Shown here: positions 63,290-64,000 of the stretch, piece after piece
Layout: every line of letters starts with the position of its first letter
Numbering within the stretch: position 1 is the first letter of the stretch
Assembly: GCA_016271365.2 (NCBI GenBank)
Contig: CM028132.1
Location: forward strand, 1,188,031,001-1,188,095,000
DNA length: 64,000 bases
Source: Neoceratodus forsteri
Lineage: Eukaryota > Chordata > Ceratodontiformes > Ceratodontidae
Direction: 5' to 3'
Program-made: the position numbers and the translations under genes
The notes under the pieces: generated by a model
What the model was told of the DNA's origin: nothing
Database searches by the model: none
The model's input: only the letters and a program-made list of their open reading frames with translations

Positions 63290-64000
63290 CTGCTTGCAAT
63301 TCCAGGTTCATTAAAAACAAGACTGCAATTATTGCAGATCTTGTTGGGACAGTGGATCTGGTGTGCATCACCGAGACCTAGCTGAATGAGAACTCTGGCC
63401 CTATATTGGAGGCCGTAACTCCAGCCGGGTACTCAGTGATACACCGCTTGAGCTTGGATCGTGGGTGCGGGGGATCACGGTCTGTTTCAAGACCGAACTG
63501 GGCCTCAAGAGTGTACCAGTTGAGGAAGCTGAGTCTTTCGAGTGTACCATGGTAGTAGGTGTAGGCTGTAGGATTGCCCTCATCTACCGTCCACAAGGGG
63601 ATGGGAAGCATTTCCTTCAGGAAGTGGCTGACTTCATGATCGACATGTTGTTTGAGTCGCCCAGGCTGGTGGTCCTGGATGACTTCAGCGCCTGGGTCAA
63701 TGACGAACTCTGGCAATTTGGACAGCACTTCCTCCAGCTGATGACATCTCTGGGCCTCACACAGATTGTTACCACTGCTGCTCATAAACACAGTCACTCC
63801 CTTGACTTGGTCTTCCTCCTGGGGATTGAGGCTTCTGATGTGGGGGTGGAACCAGTCAGATGGTCCAATCACTACACTGTGGGGTTCAGTTTTTGCACCT
63901 CCCTGTGTAGGCCTACCCCTGTGGAGATGGTCAGGTACCGTCCTTTATGAGATGTAAGCTCCGAAGGCCTGGTGGTGGTGCTTGACCTATCAGATTTTCC
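63290..64000 (+). mobile_element. L2-like endonuclease fragment, running off the window
   Basis: Blocks: 'TVDLVCITET' with 'ENSGPILEAVTPAGYSVIHR', 'GGITVCFKTELGLKSVPVEE', 'CRIALIYRPQGDGKHFLQEV', 'VVLDDFSAWVNDELWQFGQH', 'HSHSLDLVFLLGIEA' and 'VEPVRWSNHYTVGFSFC' (SDHH replaced by SNHY). The frame 63,465-63,950 is open for 161 codons. It is colinear with 38,588-37,990. Catalytic replacements show it is dead. Confidence 0.75.

Noticed and set aside
1..64000. A host multi-exon gene or prokaryote-style system hidden between repeats
   Set aside because: No reading frame outside the repeats showed a recognisable domain or splice-like continuity; small host exons cannot be excluded by eye.

Overview
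The window looks like intergenic DNA from a large, repeat-choked vertebrate genome. Its mix of CR1-group, L2-like and Tx1-type L1 LINEs, a Penelope-like element with a GIY-YIG endonuclease, an env-less endogenous retrovirus and a MIR-like CORE-SINE fits an amphibian or other non-mammalian tetrapod better than a mammal or bird. A caecilian-like genome is my guess, not a result. I found no convincing host protein-coding exon, no functional tRNA or rRNA gene, no CRISPR and nothing prokaryotic. Almost every reading frame belongs to a decayed retroelement.

Layout. 1-10.5 kb: an antisense CR1 copy (CR1-a) split by a SINE, by a sense LINE with a long open RT frame (LINE D) and by a second, near full-length antisense CR1 (CR1-b). 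10.5-13.8 kb: a LINE tail, a possible solo LTR, and sense CR1 and L2-like fragments. 13.8-17.25 kb: a sense CR1 (CR1-c) split by an antisense CR1 tail. 17.8-24.1 kb: an antisense LINE (LINE C), itself split by an L2-like tail carrying a SINE and by a palindromic unit, and followed by diverged tandem repeats. 24.96-52.10 kb: one antisense provirus with two paired LTRs of about 590 bp, inflated to about 27 kb by later insertions. 52.8-57.2 kb: a Tx1-type L1 missing ORF2 and carrying an antisense CR1. 57.6-64 kb: L1, L2-like and SINE fragments.

The provirus is a four-level nest. The provirus (minus) contains a Tx1-type L1 (plus, 29,830-46,069, 14-bp target duplication). The L1 contains LINE B (minus, about 33,592-42,055). 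LINE B contains a CR1 tail and a near full-length L2-like LINE (minus, 35,691-39,122). The provirus also carries a 1.53-kb inverted-repeat DNA element in the RNase H region, a SINE in the gag region and a Penelope-like element in its upstream LTR.

The most interesting content is a SINE family of about 350-650 bp, present five times, which I do not recognise; each copy has a recoverable target-site duplication. Next come hammerhead-ribozyme-like cores at three Penelope-like termini, the DNA element with repeated nested inverted units, and 2A-like peptides ahead of the endonuclease in two LINEs. All boundaries were read by eye. Those marked approximate may be off by tens of bases.
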